This document shows positions 18,290 through 26,525 of a stretch of DNA of 64,000 nt, piece after piece; the first letter of the stretch is position 1; each line of letters starts with the position of its first letter. The notes beneath the pieces were generated by a model. The model ran no database searches and had not been told where the DNA came from. It saw only the letters and a program-made list of their open reading frames with translations. This DNA comes from an uncultured Rhodospirillales bacterium. Lineage in GTDB: Bacteria > Pseudomonadota > Alphaproteobacteria > Acetobacterales > Acetobacteraceae. A program made the translations under genes and the position numbers. The DNA lies in assembly GCA_903924855.1 (NCBI GenBank), contig CAIYCW010000152.1, positions 1 to 64,000 on the forward strand. Reading direction: 5' to 3'.

Positions 18290-18879
18290 CACCCGGCCCT
18301 GCGGAACACGAGGCACAGATTGTTGGCCGGCATCTCGACAATCAAGGGGGCTGCGAACCCCACCAGCGCCGCCTCACGGGCGACATCCTCCACCGAGCGC
18401 AACCCCCAGCTCGGGTCGCGCGCGCGCAGATCGGCGTCGAACGCCAGATTGCCTTCGGCGGTCGCAACGCCTTCGCGGATATAGGGGCCATAGGTGATCA
18501 GCACCCCTGCCCCGGTTGCGGCCGCACCGCGCATCAGGCCCGGCGTTGCCGCCCAGGGCGCGATATGGATCATGTTCACGCAGAGTACCGCATCCGCGCG
18601 CAAAGCCGGCCATACCCCGGTCACGTCCAGATCGATGGCAGGCGCCACATTGGCCAGTCCCGCGGCCCAGGCATCGATGCTGGCGCGCCGCTCGGCATCC
18701 GGGTCACTCGGCTGGAAGCGCCAGCCCGGCAGATGGGCTGCGAAATGGCTCACATGCTCGCCGGTGCCGCTGGCGATCTCCAGCAACGTGCCGGATTTGG
18801 GCAGATGCGCGCGCAGCACCTCCAGGATCGGCCCCCGGTTGCGCAGCGCGCTGGGGGCGGAGATGCGCGGATCGGTCAA
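18289..18879 (-). CDS. DUF938 family SAM-dependent methyltransferase-like protein
   Basis: 196 residues with a TTG start at 18879 that overlaps the serA stop (TTGA). Motif I LLEIASGTGEHVSHFA (about residues 33-48) is the SAM-binding loop. PSDPDAE supplies the acidic residue after beta2, and VLCVNMIHIAPW matches the DUF938 signature. Family members are predicted methyltransferases without a known substrate. The core is intact and the length is usual (about 200). Its coupling to serA on one side and DUF427 on the other indicates a three-gene unit. Confidence 0.88.
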   Translation of the reverse strand: MTDPRISAPSALRNRGPILEVLRAHLPKSGTLLEIASGTGEHVSHFAAHLPGWRFQPSDPDAERRASIDAWAAGLANVAPAIDLDVTGVWPALRADAVLCVNMIHIAPWAATPGLMRGAAATGAGVLITYGPYIREGVATAEGNLAFDADLRARDPSWGLRSVEDVAREAALVGFAAPLIVEMPANNLCLVFRRAG

Positions 18880-20141
18880 TAGATCAGCCGGGCGCGGATG
18901 GTGCCGTCGATCTGGCGCAGATCGTCCAGCACGCTCTCATCATCGGCCGGGCCCTCGGCCTCCACCACCACATAGCCGATATCGCCAAAGGTCTGCAGAT
19001 ATTGGGAGGCGATGTTGTGGCCACGCTTGCTGAACACGTCGATGATACGGAACAGCAGGCCCGGCACGTTGCGGTGCACATGCATGTAGCGCGTGCCGGT
19101 GGGGCGCTTGGGCAGCTGCACCTCGGGGAAGTTCACCGCCCCCACCGTGGTGCCGACATCGGAGTAATCCAGCAGCTTGCGCGCCACCTCCTCCCCGATG
19201 CGGGCCTGCGCTTCCGCGGTGGAGCCGCCGATATGCGGGGTGAGCAGCACGTTTTGCAGGTTCTGCAGAGGGGTGTTGAACCGCTCGTTGTTGGAGCCCG
19301 GCTCATAGGGGAACACGTCGATCGCAGCCCCGCCCAGGCGCTTCTCGCGCAGGGCTTCGGCCAGCGCGTCGATATCCACCACCGTGCCGCGCGCATTGTT
19401 GATCAGCACCGCATGCGGCTTCATATGCGCCAGTTCGCGGCTGCCGATCATGTTCTCGGTCTCGGCGGTCTCCGGCACGTGCAGGCTGACCACATCCGCC
19501 TCGGCGAGCAGCGCCTCCAGCGTCGGCATCTTCTGCGCATTGCCATGCGGCAGCTTGGCCGCGGTGTCGAAATAGATCACCCGCATGCCGAAGGCTTCCG
19601 CCAGCACGGAAAGCTGGCTGCCGATATTGCCGTAGCCCACGATGCCGAGCGTCTTGCCGCGCACCTCGGTGGAGCCGGTGGCGGATTTGTCCCACACACC
19701 GCGATGGGCGGCGGCCGATTTGTCCGGAATGCCACGCAGCAGCATGACGATCTCACCGATGGTCAGCTCCGCCACCGAGCGCGTGTTGGAATAGGGCGCG
19801 TTGAACACCGGCACGCCGATATGGCAGGCGGCGTTGAGGTCGACCTGGTTGGTGCCGATGCAGAAACAGCCCACCGCCAGCAGGCGATCGGCATTGGCGA
19901 ACACCTCCGCCGTCAGCTGGGTGCGGCTGCGGATGCCGAGGATATGCACGCCGCGCAGCGCCTCCTCCAGATCGGCCCCGTCGAGCGCCTTTTTCAGCCG
20001 TGTGATGTTGGAGTAGCCGGCCTGTTCGAACATCGCCACCGCGGTGTCGTGAATGCCTTCGAGCAGCAGGATCTTGATCCGATCCTTCGGCAGCGAAAGA
20101 CGTTCGGTGAAGGCGGACTCGGCAACCAGCGTTTGGGACAT
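18876..20141 (-). CDS. serA: D-3-phosphoglycerate dehydrogenase
   Basis: 421 residues, matching the E. coli-type SerA with one C-terminal ACT domain. The NAD-binding motif is LGIVGYGNIGSQL (around residue 165). The catalytic Arg is in NNARGTVVD, and His lies in LLTPHIGGSTAEAQ (around residue 305). The ACT domain (about 345-421; HRNVPGLLFRIIDVFSKRGHNI) is where serine binds for feedback inhibition. It oxidises 3-phosphoglycerate to 3-phosphohydroxypyruvate, the first step of serine synthesis. It is first in a unit with DUF938 and DUF427 and divergent from mazG, leaving a 47-base promoter gap. Confidence 0.95.
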   Translation of the reverse strand: MSQTLVAESAFTERLSLPKDRIKILLLEGIHDTAVAMFEQAGYSNITRLKKALDGADLEEALRGVHILGIRSRTQLTAEVFANADRLLAVGCFCIGTNQVDLNAACHIGVPVFNAPYSNTRSVAELTIGEIVMLLRGIPDKSAAAHRGVWDKSATGSTEVRGKTLGIVGYGNIGSQLSVLAEAFGMRVIYFDTAAKLPHGNAQKMPTLEALLAEADVVSLHVPETAETENMIGSRELAHMKPHAVLINNARGTVVDIDALAEALREKRLGGAAIDVFPYEPGSNNERFNTPLQNLQNVLLTPHIGGSTAEAQARIGEEVARKLLDYSDVGTTVGAVNFPEVQLPKRPTGTRYMHVHRNVPGLLFRIIDVFSKRGHNIASQYLQTFGDIGYVVVEAEGPADDESVLDDLRQIDGTIRARLIY

Positions 20142-20188
20142 GGGGCACTGCTCGGCTATTCAGGGCGCAACTGTTACCGGAGATCAGG

Positions 20189-20983
20189 GTGCAAACGGAA
20201 GCCGCCTCTCAGCTCAGCCGCCTGCTGGACATCATGGAAGCCCTGCGCCATCCGCAGACCGGCTGTCCGTGGGACCGCGAGCAGGATTTCGCCTCCATCG
20301 CGCCCTACACGATCGAGGAGGCCTATGAGGTGGCGGACGCCATCGCAGCCCAGGATTTTGCCGCCCTGCCGGACGAGCTGGGCGATCTGCTGCTGCAGGT
20401 GGTCTATCATGCCCGCATGGCCGAGGAGGCGGGGCATTTCGCCTTCGCCGACGTCGCCCGGGCCATCGCGGACAAGATGGTGCGAAGGCATCCGCATGTG
20501 TTCGGGGAGGAGGCCGCGCGCGACGCCGGCATGCAGGCCATGGCGTGGGAGGAGCAGAAACGCGCCGAACGCCGGGCCCGTGCCGAGACCGGCACGCTGG
20601 CCGGCATCGCGGTGGGCCTGCCCGCCCTCACCCGTGCACGCAAGATCACAGCCCGCGCCGCCCGTGTCGGGTTTGACTGGGCGGATGCGGAGCAGGTCAT
20701 CGAGAAGCTGGAGGAGGAGATCGCTGAGCTGCGCGCCGAGCTGCCCGGCGCCGATCCGGCGCGCCTGGCTGATGAGTTCGGCGATATTCTTTTTGTGGCG
20801 GCGAACCTGGCCCGCAAGCTCGATCTCGATCCGGAGGCCTGTCTGCGCCAGGCCAACGCCAAATTCGCCCGCAGGTTCGGGAAGGTCGAGGCAGCCTTGG
20901 CCGCCGAGGGCCGCACCGCCGAGGAGGCAAGCCTGGCGGAGATGGAAGCGCTCTGGCAGCAGGTCAAACGCACCGAGCGTTAA
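20189..20983 (+). CDS. mazG: Nucleoside triphosphate pyrophosphohydrolase MazG
   Basis: 264 residues starting at GTG 20189. It has two MazG modules. The N-terminal one contains CPWDREQDFASI and the metal-binding EEAYEVADAI...DELGDLLLQVVYHARMA. The second contains EKLEEEIAELRAEL and DEFGDILFVAANLARKL. It hydrolyses canonical and damaged NTPs to NMP and PPi. The length is typical of the two-domain bacterial enzyme. Its position near hfq-hflX is a recurrent alphaproteobacterial arrangement, though here the serA-mazG boundary is divergent and the hfq cluster is on the other strand. Confidence 0.94.
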   Translation: MQTEAASQLSRLLDIMEALRHPQTGCPWDREQDFASIAPYTIEEAYEVADAIAAQDFAALPDELGDLLLQVVYHARMAEEAGHFAFADVARAIADKMVRRHPHVFGEEAARDAGMQAMAWEEQKRAERRARAETGTLAGIAVGLPALTRARKITARAARVGFDWADAEQVIEKLEEEIAELRAELPGADPARLADEFGDILFVAANLARKLDLDPEACLRQANAKFARRFGKVEAALAAEGRTAEEASLAEMEALWQQVKRTER

Positions 20984-21036
20984 GCAGCAAAACGACCCCT
21001 CGCCCGGTGCGGCTGCACCGGCCGGAGGAATTCGGT

Positions 21037-21318
21037 TCAGGCGACGCGGTCGCCATCCACGTGATCGTTCTCAGCGACATCCGCACCCTTGGTGTACGAA
21101 TTGTCGTTGCGGGCCGTGGCGTTGGACTTCTCATACGAGTTGTCGTTGCGCGCCTGGTTGCTTCCGCGCGCATACGCATCATCGTTGTGGGCGGTCTGGG
21201 TCGACCGCTCATACGAATTGTCGTTGTGCGCCACGCGCTCCGCCGAAGCATGGGCGGCAATCGGCGCCGCCATGGCGAAGGTGACGAACAGTGCAGCAGC
21301 AATACGAGAATACTTCAT
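21037..21318 (-). CDS. Small exported repeat protein
   Basis: 93 residues behind a good ribosome site (AAGGAG, about 8 bases before ATG 21318). A signal peptide (MKYSRIAAALFVTFAMAAPIAAHA) is followed by four imperfect units of about 13-14 residues: VAHNDNSYERS, TAHNDDAYARG, QARNDNSYEKS and TARNDNSYTKG, ending VAENDHVDGDRVA. The units share a [HR]-N-D-[ND]-[SA]-Y core with alternating charges, so the mature protein is a highly polar, probably disordered periplasmic peptide of about 70 residues. No family is recognised. The repeat also shows at DNA level. It converges with mazG. Confidence 0.7.
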   Translation of the reverse strand: MKYSRIAAALFVTFAMAAPIAAHASAERVAHNDNSYERSTQTAHNDDAYARGSNQARNDNSYEKSNATARNDNSYTKGADVAENDHVDGDRVA

Positions 21319-21374
21319 GATACAACTCCTTGGTTGATTAGCAGGAGATGGGCAGTCTGATTTGGGTTTCCAGT

Positions 21375-21490
21375 GATCGAATGCCGTCGGTCGCTTGTAT
21401 CATCTGGGAGGCAGATTTGCAGATGAACAATTGGCAACGCCGCGCTTATTCGTTCGGTGCGGAATTTGCTGTTCTCCGCGGCATTCGATC
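21375..21490. repeat. 12-base inverted repeat flanking a 92-base spacer
   Basis: GATCGAATGCCG (21375-21386) and its exact complement CGGCATTCGATC (21479-21490) bracket a less GC-rich gap between the small repeat protein and the IMPase gene. I see no reading frame inside. It might be the remnant of a small inverted-repeat element, or the folding region of an RNA. Confidence 0.35.
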
Positions 21491-21517
21491 CGCGAATTAT
21501 TCATACAAAACTGCCAT

Positions 21518-22345
21518 CTACCCCAGCAAGGCATCGTGCAGTGCAACCCAGCCATCGCGATCCGGGGTCAGGATCAGCCCGCCGTCAATCCGATCCGCCC
21601 GGTATGGGGAGCCGTCAAAATGCGCCGCATAGCCGCCGGCCTCCTGGTGCAGCAGCCAGCCCGGCGCATGATCCCAGGGATAGAGCCGTCCGTAGAACAG
21701 ATAGTGGCAGGAGCCGGCCGCCAGCAGCCGGTATTCGTGGCCGGCACAGCGATAGCTGAAGCTCGCCGCCACCTTGGGCAGGTTGGCGGCCACACGCGCG
21801 CCCAGCCCGTCGGGCAGAAACCGCCAGGAGGCGCCACCGGCCATCTCGGCCAGCGCAACCGGCGCCGCCACGTGCAGATCGACCCGTCTGCCATCCATGT
21901 GGCGGGTGTGTGCCCCTGCCCCACGCAGCGCCATCGCACTGTCCTGGCCGATCGGGTCATGAATCACCGAGCCCACCACCTCGCCGCGCACCAGCACCGC
22001 GGCCATGGAGGCGAACAGCGGCAGACCCCAGGCGAAATTGCTGGTCCCGTCCACCGGATCGAGCACGAAGGCCAGATCGGCCTGCATCAGACCCGCCATG
22101 ATGGACGGATCGGCACTTGCCGCCTCCTCCCCCACCACCAGGCAGCCCGGATGCGCGCGCAGCAGGGCTTCGGTGATCAAGCGCTCCGCCGCCTCATCGG
22201 CATCGGTCACCAGATCGAGCGGGCCGGTCTTGCTCCGCACCGCGCCGGCCGCCAAATGGCGAAACCGCGGCAGGATTTCCCGACGGGCAGCGTCCTCGAT
22301 GATATCCGCCAGCCGCTCCAGATCCGCCGCCGAGAACCGGCTCAT
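21518..22345 (-). CDS. Inositol monophosphatase family protein
   Basis: 275 residues. The metal and phosphate motifs are VGEE (Glu), DPVDGTSNFAWGLP (the D-P-x-D-G-T/S motif, around residue 95) and WDHAPGWLLHQEAGG near the C-terminus (W-D-x-A). This makes it a Mg-dependent phosphatase of the IMPase/SuhB/histidinol-phosphatase group. The exact substrate, whether inositol phosphate, histidinol phosphate or a PAP-like nucleotide, cannot be read. The start overlaps the end of hflX by four bases (ATGA), so it is the last gene of the HAD-hfq-hflX-IMPase transcript. Confidence 0.88.
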   Translation of the reverse strand: MSRFSAADLERLADIIEDAARREILPRFRHLAAGAVRSKTGPLDLVTDADEAAERLITEALLRAHPGCLVVGEEAASADPSIMAGLMQADLAFVLDPVDGTSNFAWGLPLFASMAAVLVRGEVVGSVIHDPIGQDSAMALRGAGAHTRHMDGRRVDLHVAAPVALAEMAGGASWRFLPDGLGARVAANLPKVAASFSYRCAGHEYRLLAAGSCHYLFYGRLYPWDHAPGWLLHQEAGGYAAHFDGSPYRADRIDGGLILTPDRDGWVALHDALLG

Positions 22346-23685
22346 GCCTCGAACCGCGCCCGATCGGCCGGCAGCAGCCGCACCGTGACCGAAATGCGGT
22401 CCTCCACATCCTGGCGGTCCACCATCTCACCATGCTGATACAGCCAGGCCAGCCGCGCGCCATCGGCAACCGAGAGATCGTAATGACAGACTTCCATGCC
22501 GGCCTGCAGCCGCGCATCGATCATCCTTGCCAGCGCCTCCAGCCCCTCCCTGGTGATCGCCGACACCGCCACACTGCCCGAGCGTGTCTGCACCTCCGCC
22601 ACACCGCCCAGCAGATCGGCCTTGTTCAACACCTCGATGGTGCGATCGCGCCAGGTGTCATCCAGCGTGCCCTCGGCCACCAGACCGCCCAGCACCGCCT
22701 CCACATCCTGGCGCTGCGCATCGGTGTCCGGATGCGAGGCATCGCGCACATGCAGGATGATATCGGCCTGCGACACCTCCTCCAGCGTGGCGCGGAAGGC
22801 GGCCACCAGCTCGGTGGGCAGTTCGGAGATGAAGCCCACCGTGTCCGACAGGATGGCCCGCCTGCCGGATGGCAGGGTCAGGCCGCGCATCGTGGGGTCC
22901 AGCGTTGCAAAGAGCTGGTCGCGCGCCACCACCTCAGCGCCGGTCAGCGCGTTGAACAGCGTGGATTTGCCGGCATTGGTGTAGCCCACCAGCGCCACTG
23001 TCGGGAACGGCGTGCGCCTGCGCGCATCGCGGTGCAGGCCGCGGGTGCGCCGCACCTGCTCCAGCTCGCGTTTCAGCCGCACCATCCGGTCATCGATCAA
23101 CCGCCGGTCCGCCTCGATCTGCGTCTCACCCGGCCCGCCCAGGAAGCCGAAGCCGCCGCGCTGGCGTTCCAGATGGGTCCAGGACCGCACCAGCCGTGAG
23201 CGCTGATAGCTCAGATGCGCCAGCTCCACCTGCAGCGCACCTTCGCTGGTGGTGGCGCGTTCGCCGAAAATATCCAGGATCAGCCCGGTGCGGTCGATCA
23301 CCTTGCAGCCCCAGGCCTTCTCCAGATTGCGTTGCTGCACCGGGGAAAGCTGGCTGTCCACCACCACCACCGCCACGTGCTGCTCGGCGATGGCGCGGCC
23401 CTGCGTCTCCATCTGGCCCAGCCCCAACAGGCTGGCAGACCGGCGCATGCGCAGCGGCACGATGGCGGTGTGCACCACCACCAGGCCGATGGCGGCGGTC
23501 AGCCCCACCGCCTCGGCCAGCCGCGCCTCGCTCGCCCGCCCGGCGTCAAGGCGCGCATTGCCCTCCCAGGGCAGAATCACCGCGGCCCTGGTGGGCCCCG
23601 GCGGTGTGGCCGCATGATCGTCCGGTGTCAGCAGACGCAGCTCTGGCGGTGGTGACTCAGTCAGTCTCGGTCTCCCGGCGGGCAA
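22342..23685 (-). CDS. hflX: Ribosome-associated GTPase HflX
   Basis: Up to 447 residues. The start is uncertain: TTG 23685 lies inside hfq and CTG 23664 is a later option; no ATG is available nearby. The N-terminal HflX domain ([33 protein letters not shown]) is followed by the helical linker [18 protein letters not shown] and the G domain with G1 [10 protein letters not shown]3 [10 protein letters not shown] and G4 NKADLL. It binds the ribosome and splits stalled or heat-damaged 70S particles using GTP. It follows hfq directly with overlap, the standard arrangement in proteobacteria. Confidence 0.94.
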   Translation of the reverse strand: MPAGRPRLTESPPPELRLLTPDDHAATPPGPTRAAVILPWEGNARLDAGRASEARLAEAVGLTAAIGLVVVHTAIVPLRMRRSASLLGLGQMETQGRAIAEQHVAVVVVDSQLSPVQQRNLEKAWGCKVIDRTGLILDIFGERATTSEGALQVELAHLSYQRSRLVRSWTHLERQRGGFGFLGGPGETQIEADRRLIDDRMVRLKRELEQVRRTRGLHRDARRRTPFPTVALVGYTNAGKSTLFNALTGAEVVARDQLFATLDPTMRGLTLPSGRRAILSDTVGFISELPTELVAAFRATLEEVSQADIILHVRDASHPDTDAQRQDVEAVLGGLVAEGTLDDTWRDRTIEVLNKADLLGGVAEVQTRSGSVAVSAITREGLEALARMIDARLQAGMEVCHYDLSVADGARLAWLYQHGEMVDRQDVEDRISVTVRLLPADRARFEA

Positions 23686-23995
23686 TGGTCAGCGTTGTGC
23701 TGGACACCATAGCCGAGCCGGAGGCAGGCGCCACCCCTGCTGCCGCCGGAGCGGCCTCCACCTTGGCGCCATCGAACAGCTGGATCGGCGCACCCGGCAT
23801 CACCGTGCTGATCGCATGCTTGTAGACCAGCTGGGTGTGCCCATCACGACGGAGCAGAACCGAAAAATTGTCGAACCAGGTGATGATGCCCTGGAGCTTG
23901 ACCCCGTTGACCAGAAACACGGTCACGGCTGTCTTGTTCTTGCGCAAGTGGTTCAGAAACACTTCCTGAACATTCTGCGACTTGTCATTGGCCAC
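23657..23995 (-). CDS. hfq: RNA chaperone Hfq
   Basis: 112 residues from GTG 23995 ([20 protein letters not shown]); the in-frame upstream stretch to 24067 is not conserved. The Sm1 region is [27 protein letters not shown] and the Sm2 motif is [10 protein letters not shown], which together form the hexamer RNA-binding surfaces. An Ala/Pro/Thr-rich C-terminal tail of about 40 residues follows, longer than in many alphaproteobacteria and ending RRETETD. It mediates small RNA-mRNA pairing. It is cotranscribed with hflX. Confidence 0.95.
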   Translation of the reverse strand: MANDKSQNVQEVFLNHLRKNKTAVTVFLVNGVKLQGIITWFDNFSVLLRRDGHTQLVYKHAISTVMPGAPIQLFDGAKVEAAPAAAGVAPASGSAMVSSTTLTIARRETETD

Positions 23996-24076
23996 GGTGG
24001 AAATCCTTATCTCGAGCGAAAAAGCGATGTGCGGCAAAACGTGCTGCGATGCAGCATCGTCCTGCAACTCGGCCTT

Positions 24077-24760
24077 CTACGCAAGCAGTTGAACATAGGC
24101 TGCCAGCGCATCGGCGTCGACAAAATGCGCATGCGGCGGGGCATTGCCCGCAACAAGGGCAGCAACGCCCCCATCATGCTCCGCATTGCCCAACAACACG
24201 CCAACACAGCCACATCCCCGCGCCGCCTGCATGTCGAGCCCGGTGTCTCCGACATACCAGATGCAAGGACCCGGCCGCAGCCCAAGCGGGCGCAACGCCA
24301 GCTCGAACGGTGCGCGGTCCGGCTTGTCGGCCACCGCATCGCCGGCGCCCACGATCGCGTGGAAATACCCGTCCCAGCCCAGAGCCTGCGATTCGCGCCG
24401 CACCATGGCTCCATCCTTGTTGGACACCACGGCACACGGATACCGCGCGCACGCCGCAAGCAGCCCATCCGCCCCCTTCATCCGGCGCAGCACGGACAGA
24501 TGCTGCGCCTGATACGCCGCCTGGAAAATCGCGGCCGCCCGCCGCCACTCCGCCCCGAACAAGTCCGGAAACGACTCCCGGATCGAGCGGCGGGCGCGCT
24601 CGCGCGTGTCCTGCTCGCTCCACGGCGCCATGCCGAACGCAGCCAACGCCTCGTTCAGCCCGGCGGTGATGGCAGCCCAGCCATCAACGAGCGTGTTGTC
24701 CCAGTCGAACACAATGGCCGCCGGTGGGGCCAGATGCGCAGCGCGTGCCATCGGAAACAT
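24077..24760 (-). CDS. HAD family hydrolase (phosphatase-like)
   Basis: About 227 residues from ATG 24760 (ATG 24751 is also possible); the longer frame upstream overlaps mntR antisense and is not conserved. The four HAD motifs are clear: FDWDNTLVDGW (nucleophile Asp and acid Asp), VVSNKDG, the Lys in ADKPDRAPFELAL and the metal-binding VGDTGLDMQAARGCGC. The helical cap inserted after motif I resembles phosphoglycolate phosphatase-type enzymes. The substrate is unknown. It is the first gene of the minus-strand hfq-hflX unit, 81 bases upstream of hfq, and its start faces mntR. Confidence 0.85.
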   Translation of the reverse strand: MFPMARAAHLAPPAAIVFDWDNTLVDGWAAITAGLNEALAAFGMAPWSEQDTRERARRSIRESFPDLFGAEWRRAAAIFQAAYQAQHLSVLRRMKGADGLLAACARYPCAVVSNKDGAMVRRESQALGWDGYFHAIVGAGDAVADKPDRAPFELALRPLGLRPGPCIWYVGDTGLDMQAARGCGCVGVLLGNAEHDGGVAALVAGNAPPHAHFVDADALAAYVQLLA

Positions 24761-24863
24761 CCGTTTTGTCGATGCTTGCCCCAAGCATGGCGCAGTCTGG
24801 CGGCGCATGCATTGAAATTCCCATGATCGTTGGCCATGGTCCGGCATCATCCGGAGAATCGGT

Positions 24864-25358
24864 GTGTCGTCTCGCCTGCCTCTACATCCCCCGCAAGATG
24901 CGCCCGGTGCTGAGGCAGTCAGCGCCGCGGAGCGGGACGCGATGCCGGCCGAGCCCACCCAGGCGCGGCGCTTCGGCAAGACCCGCACCGCGCAATCCCA
25001 CGCCCTGCTGGAGGATTACGCCGAGCTGATCGCCGATCTGCTGGCCAGCGGCGGCGAGGCCCGCGCCACCGACATCGCCCGCAGGCTCGGCGTCTCGCAC
25101 GCAACCGTCATCAAGACCATCGCGCGCATGAAACGCGAGGGTCTCGCCACCTCCCGCCCCTATCGCGGCGTCTTCCTCACCGAGGCGGGCGACCAGCTCG
25201 CCCGCCGGGTCAAGGCCCGCCACCTGCTCGTGGTTGACCTGCTGATCGCGGTCGGCGTGCCGGCGGAGGCGGCGCAGCAGGATGCCGAGGGCATCGAGCA
25301 TCACGTCTCGGACGTGACGCTGCGCGCCTTCAGCGACTACCTTCGCCTGAAAGGGTGA
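24864..25358 (+). CDS. mntR: Manganese-responsive DtxR-family regulator MntR
   Basis: 164 residues, starting at GTG 24864 behind CCGGAG; ATG 24942 would give a shorter but still plausible protein. The winged helix-turn-helix is EARATDIARRLGVSHATVIKTIARMKREGLATSRPYRGVFLTEAG. The iron/manganese-binding dimerisation domain follows with VKARHLLVVDLL and DAEGIEHHVSD, which supply His and Glu ligands. There is no C-terminal SH3-like domain, as in MntR. It likely represses manganese importers. No Mn transporter is adjacent. The 103-base gap to the divergent HAD gene should hold its promoter. Confidence 0.88.
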   Translation: MSSRLPLHPPQDAPGAEAVSAAERDAMPAEPTQARRFGKTRTAQSHALLEDYAELIADLLASGGEARATDIARRLGVSHATVIKTIARMKREGLATSRPYRGVFLTEAGDQLARRVKARHLLVVDLLIAVGVPAEAAQQDAEGIEHHVSDVTLRAFSDYLRLKG

Positions 25359-25399
25359 AAGCGGTTCTTTTTTGAAAAAAAGACCCAAAAAGCTTTCAC
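25355..25399. terminator. Nested hairpin between mntR and the dehydrogenase gene
   Basis: Outer arms GTGAAAGC (25355-25362) and GCTTTCAC (25392-25399) enclose an inner T/A stem (TTCTTTTTT with AAAAAAAGA). It overlaps the mntR stop and precedes the end of the convergent gene, so it can serve both directions. It belongs to the same T/A-rich hairpin class as 16548 and 55356 but is diverged. Confidence 0.6.
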
Positions 25400-25403
25400 A
25401 GCT

Positions 25404-26474
25404 TTAGGCGCGGCTCACCAGCTCGGCGATCGCAGCCCCCACCTCCTGCGTGCCGGCCTGCCCGCCCATGTCGCGCGTGCGCGGCCCGCCCTCGCGCAGC
25501 AGCGTCTCGATGGCGGACACGATCGCGGCCGCCGCCGCCGTCTCGCCCAGATGCTCCAGCATCATCGCGCCCGACCAGATCTGGCCGATCGGGTTGCAGA
25601 TATACCGCCCCGCAATATCCGGCGCCGAGCCATGCACCGGCTCGAACATCGAAGGATGCACACGCTCCGGGTTGATGTTGGCCGAAGGTGCGATGCCGAT
25701 CGAGCCGGCCACCGCCGGCCCCAGGTCGGACAGGATGTCGCCAAACAGGTTGGAGCCCACCACCACGTCGAACCAGTCCGGATGCTGCACGAAATGCGCA
25801 CACAGAATGTCGATATGGAACTGGTCGGTGGCCACGTCCGGATACTGCTTGGCCATCTCGGCAAACCGCTCATCCCAGTACGGCATGGTGTGGATGATGC
25901 CGTTGGACTTGGTGGCCGAGGTCACCTTGCGCCGTGGCCGCGTCATCGCGAGCTCGAAGGCGTATTTGATGATCCGGTCACAGCCGATGCGCGAGAAGAT
26001 CGCCTGCTGGCTTGCGAATTCGCGATCGGTGCCCTGAAACATCCGCCCGCCGACAGCGGAATACTCGCCCTCGGTGTTCTCGCGCACCACGTAGAAATCG
26101 ATATCCGCCTCGGTGCGCCCGGCCAGCGGCGTGCGCGCCCCCGGCATCAGCTTGCACGGCCGCACATTGGCATACTGGTCAAAACCGCGGCGGATCGGGA
26201 TCAGCAACCCCCACAGCGACACGTGATCCGCAACGCCCGGCCAGCCCACCGCCCCCAGAAAGATCGAATCACTCTCCGCCAGCTGGTCCATGCCATCGCC
26301 CGGCATCATCGCCCCGGTGCGGGTATAGGTCTCACACGACCAATCATATTCGGTGGCCTTGAGCGTGAAGCCGAACCGTGTCGCGGCGGCGTGCAGCACC
26401 CGCATGCCCTCGGGCGTGGTCTCGCGGCCGATGCCATCGCCGGGAATCACAGCGATGCGGTGGGTTCTGGACAT
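25404..26474 (-). CDS. Tartrate/D-malate dehydrogenase-type decarboxylating dehydrogenase
   Basis: 356 residues of the isocitrate/isopropylmalate dehydrogenase fold. IAVIPGDGIGRET opens the protein. Substrate-binding residues appear in YDWSCETYTRTGAMMPGDGMDQLAESDSIFLGAVG and YVVRENTEGEYSAVGG. The metal-binding Asps are in ILSDLGPAVAGSIG and the NAD loop is FEPVHGSAPDIAGRYICNP. The NTEGEYS pattern and WSC ETY are characteristic of the TtuC/DmlA subgroup, which oxidises D-malate or tartrate. The substrate between these two is not resolvable. It is a single gene, with an ELM1-like gene about 50 bases upstream on the same strand. Confidence 0.88.
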   Translation of the reverse strand: MSRTHRIAVIPGDGIGRETTPEGMRVLHAAATRFGFTLKATEYDWSCETYTRTGAMMPGDGMDQLAESDSIFLGAVGWPGVADHVSLWGLLIPIRRGFDQYANVRPCKLMPGARTPLAGRTEADIDFYVVRENTEGEYSAVGGRMFQGTDREFASQQAIFSRIGCDRIIKYAFELAMTRPRRKVTSATKSNGIIHTMPYWDERFAEMAKQYPDVATDQFHIDILCAHFVQHPDWFDVVVGSNLFGDILSDLGPAVAGSIGIAPSANINPERVHPSMFEPVHGSAPDIAGRYICNPIGQIWSGAMMLEHLGETAAAAAIVSAIETLLREGGPRTRDMGGQAGTQEVGAAIAELVSRA

Positions 26475-26525
26475 TGTTTTCTCCCAAGGCGTGTGCCCGC
26501 AGAAAACGCGCTGGCACCGCCCGCG

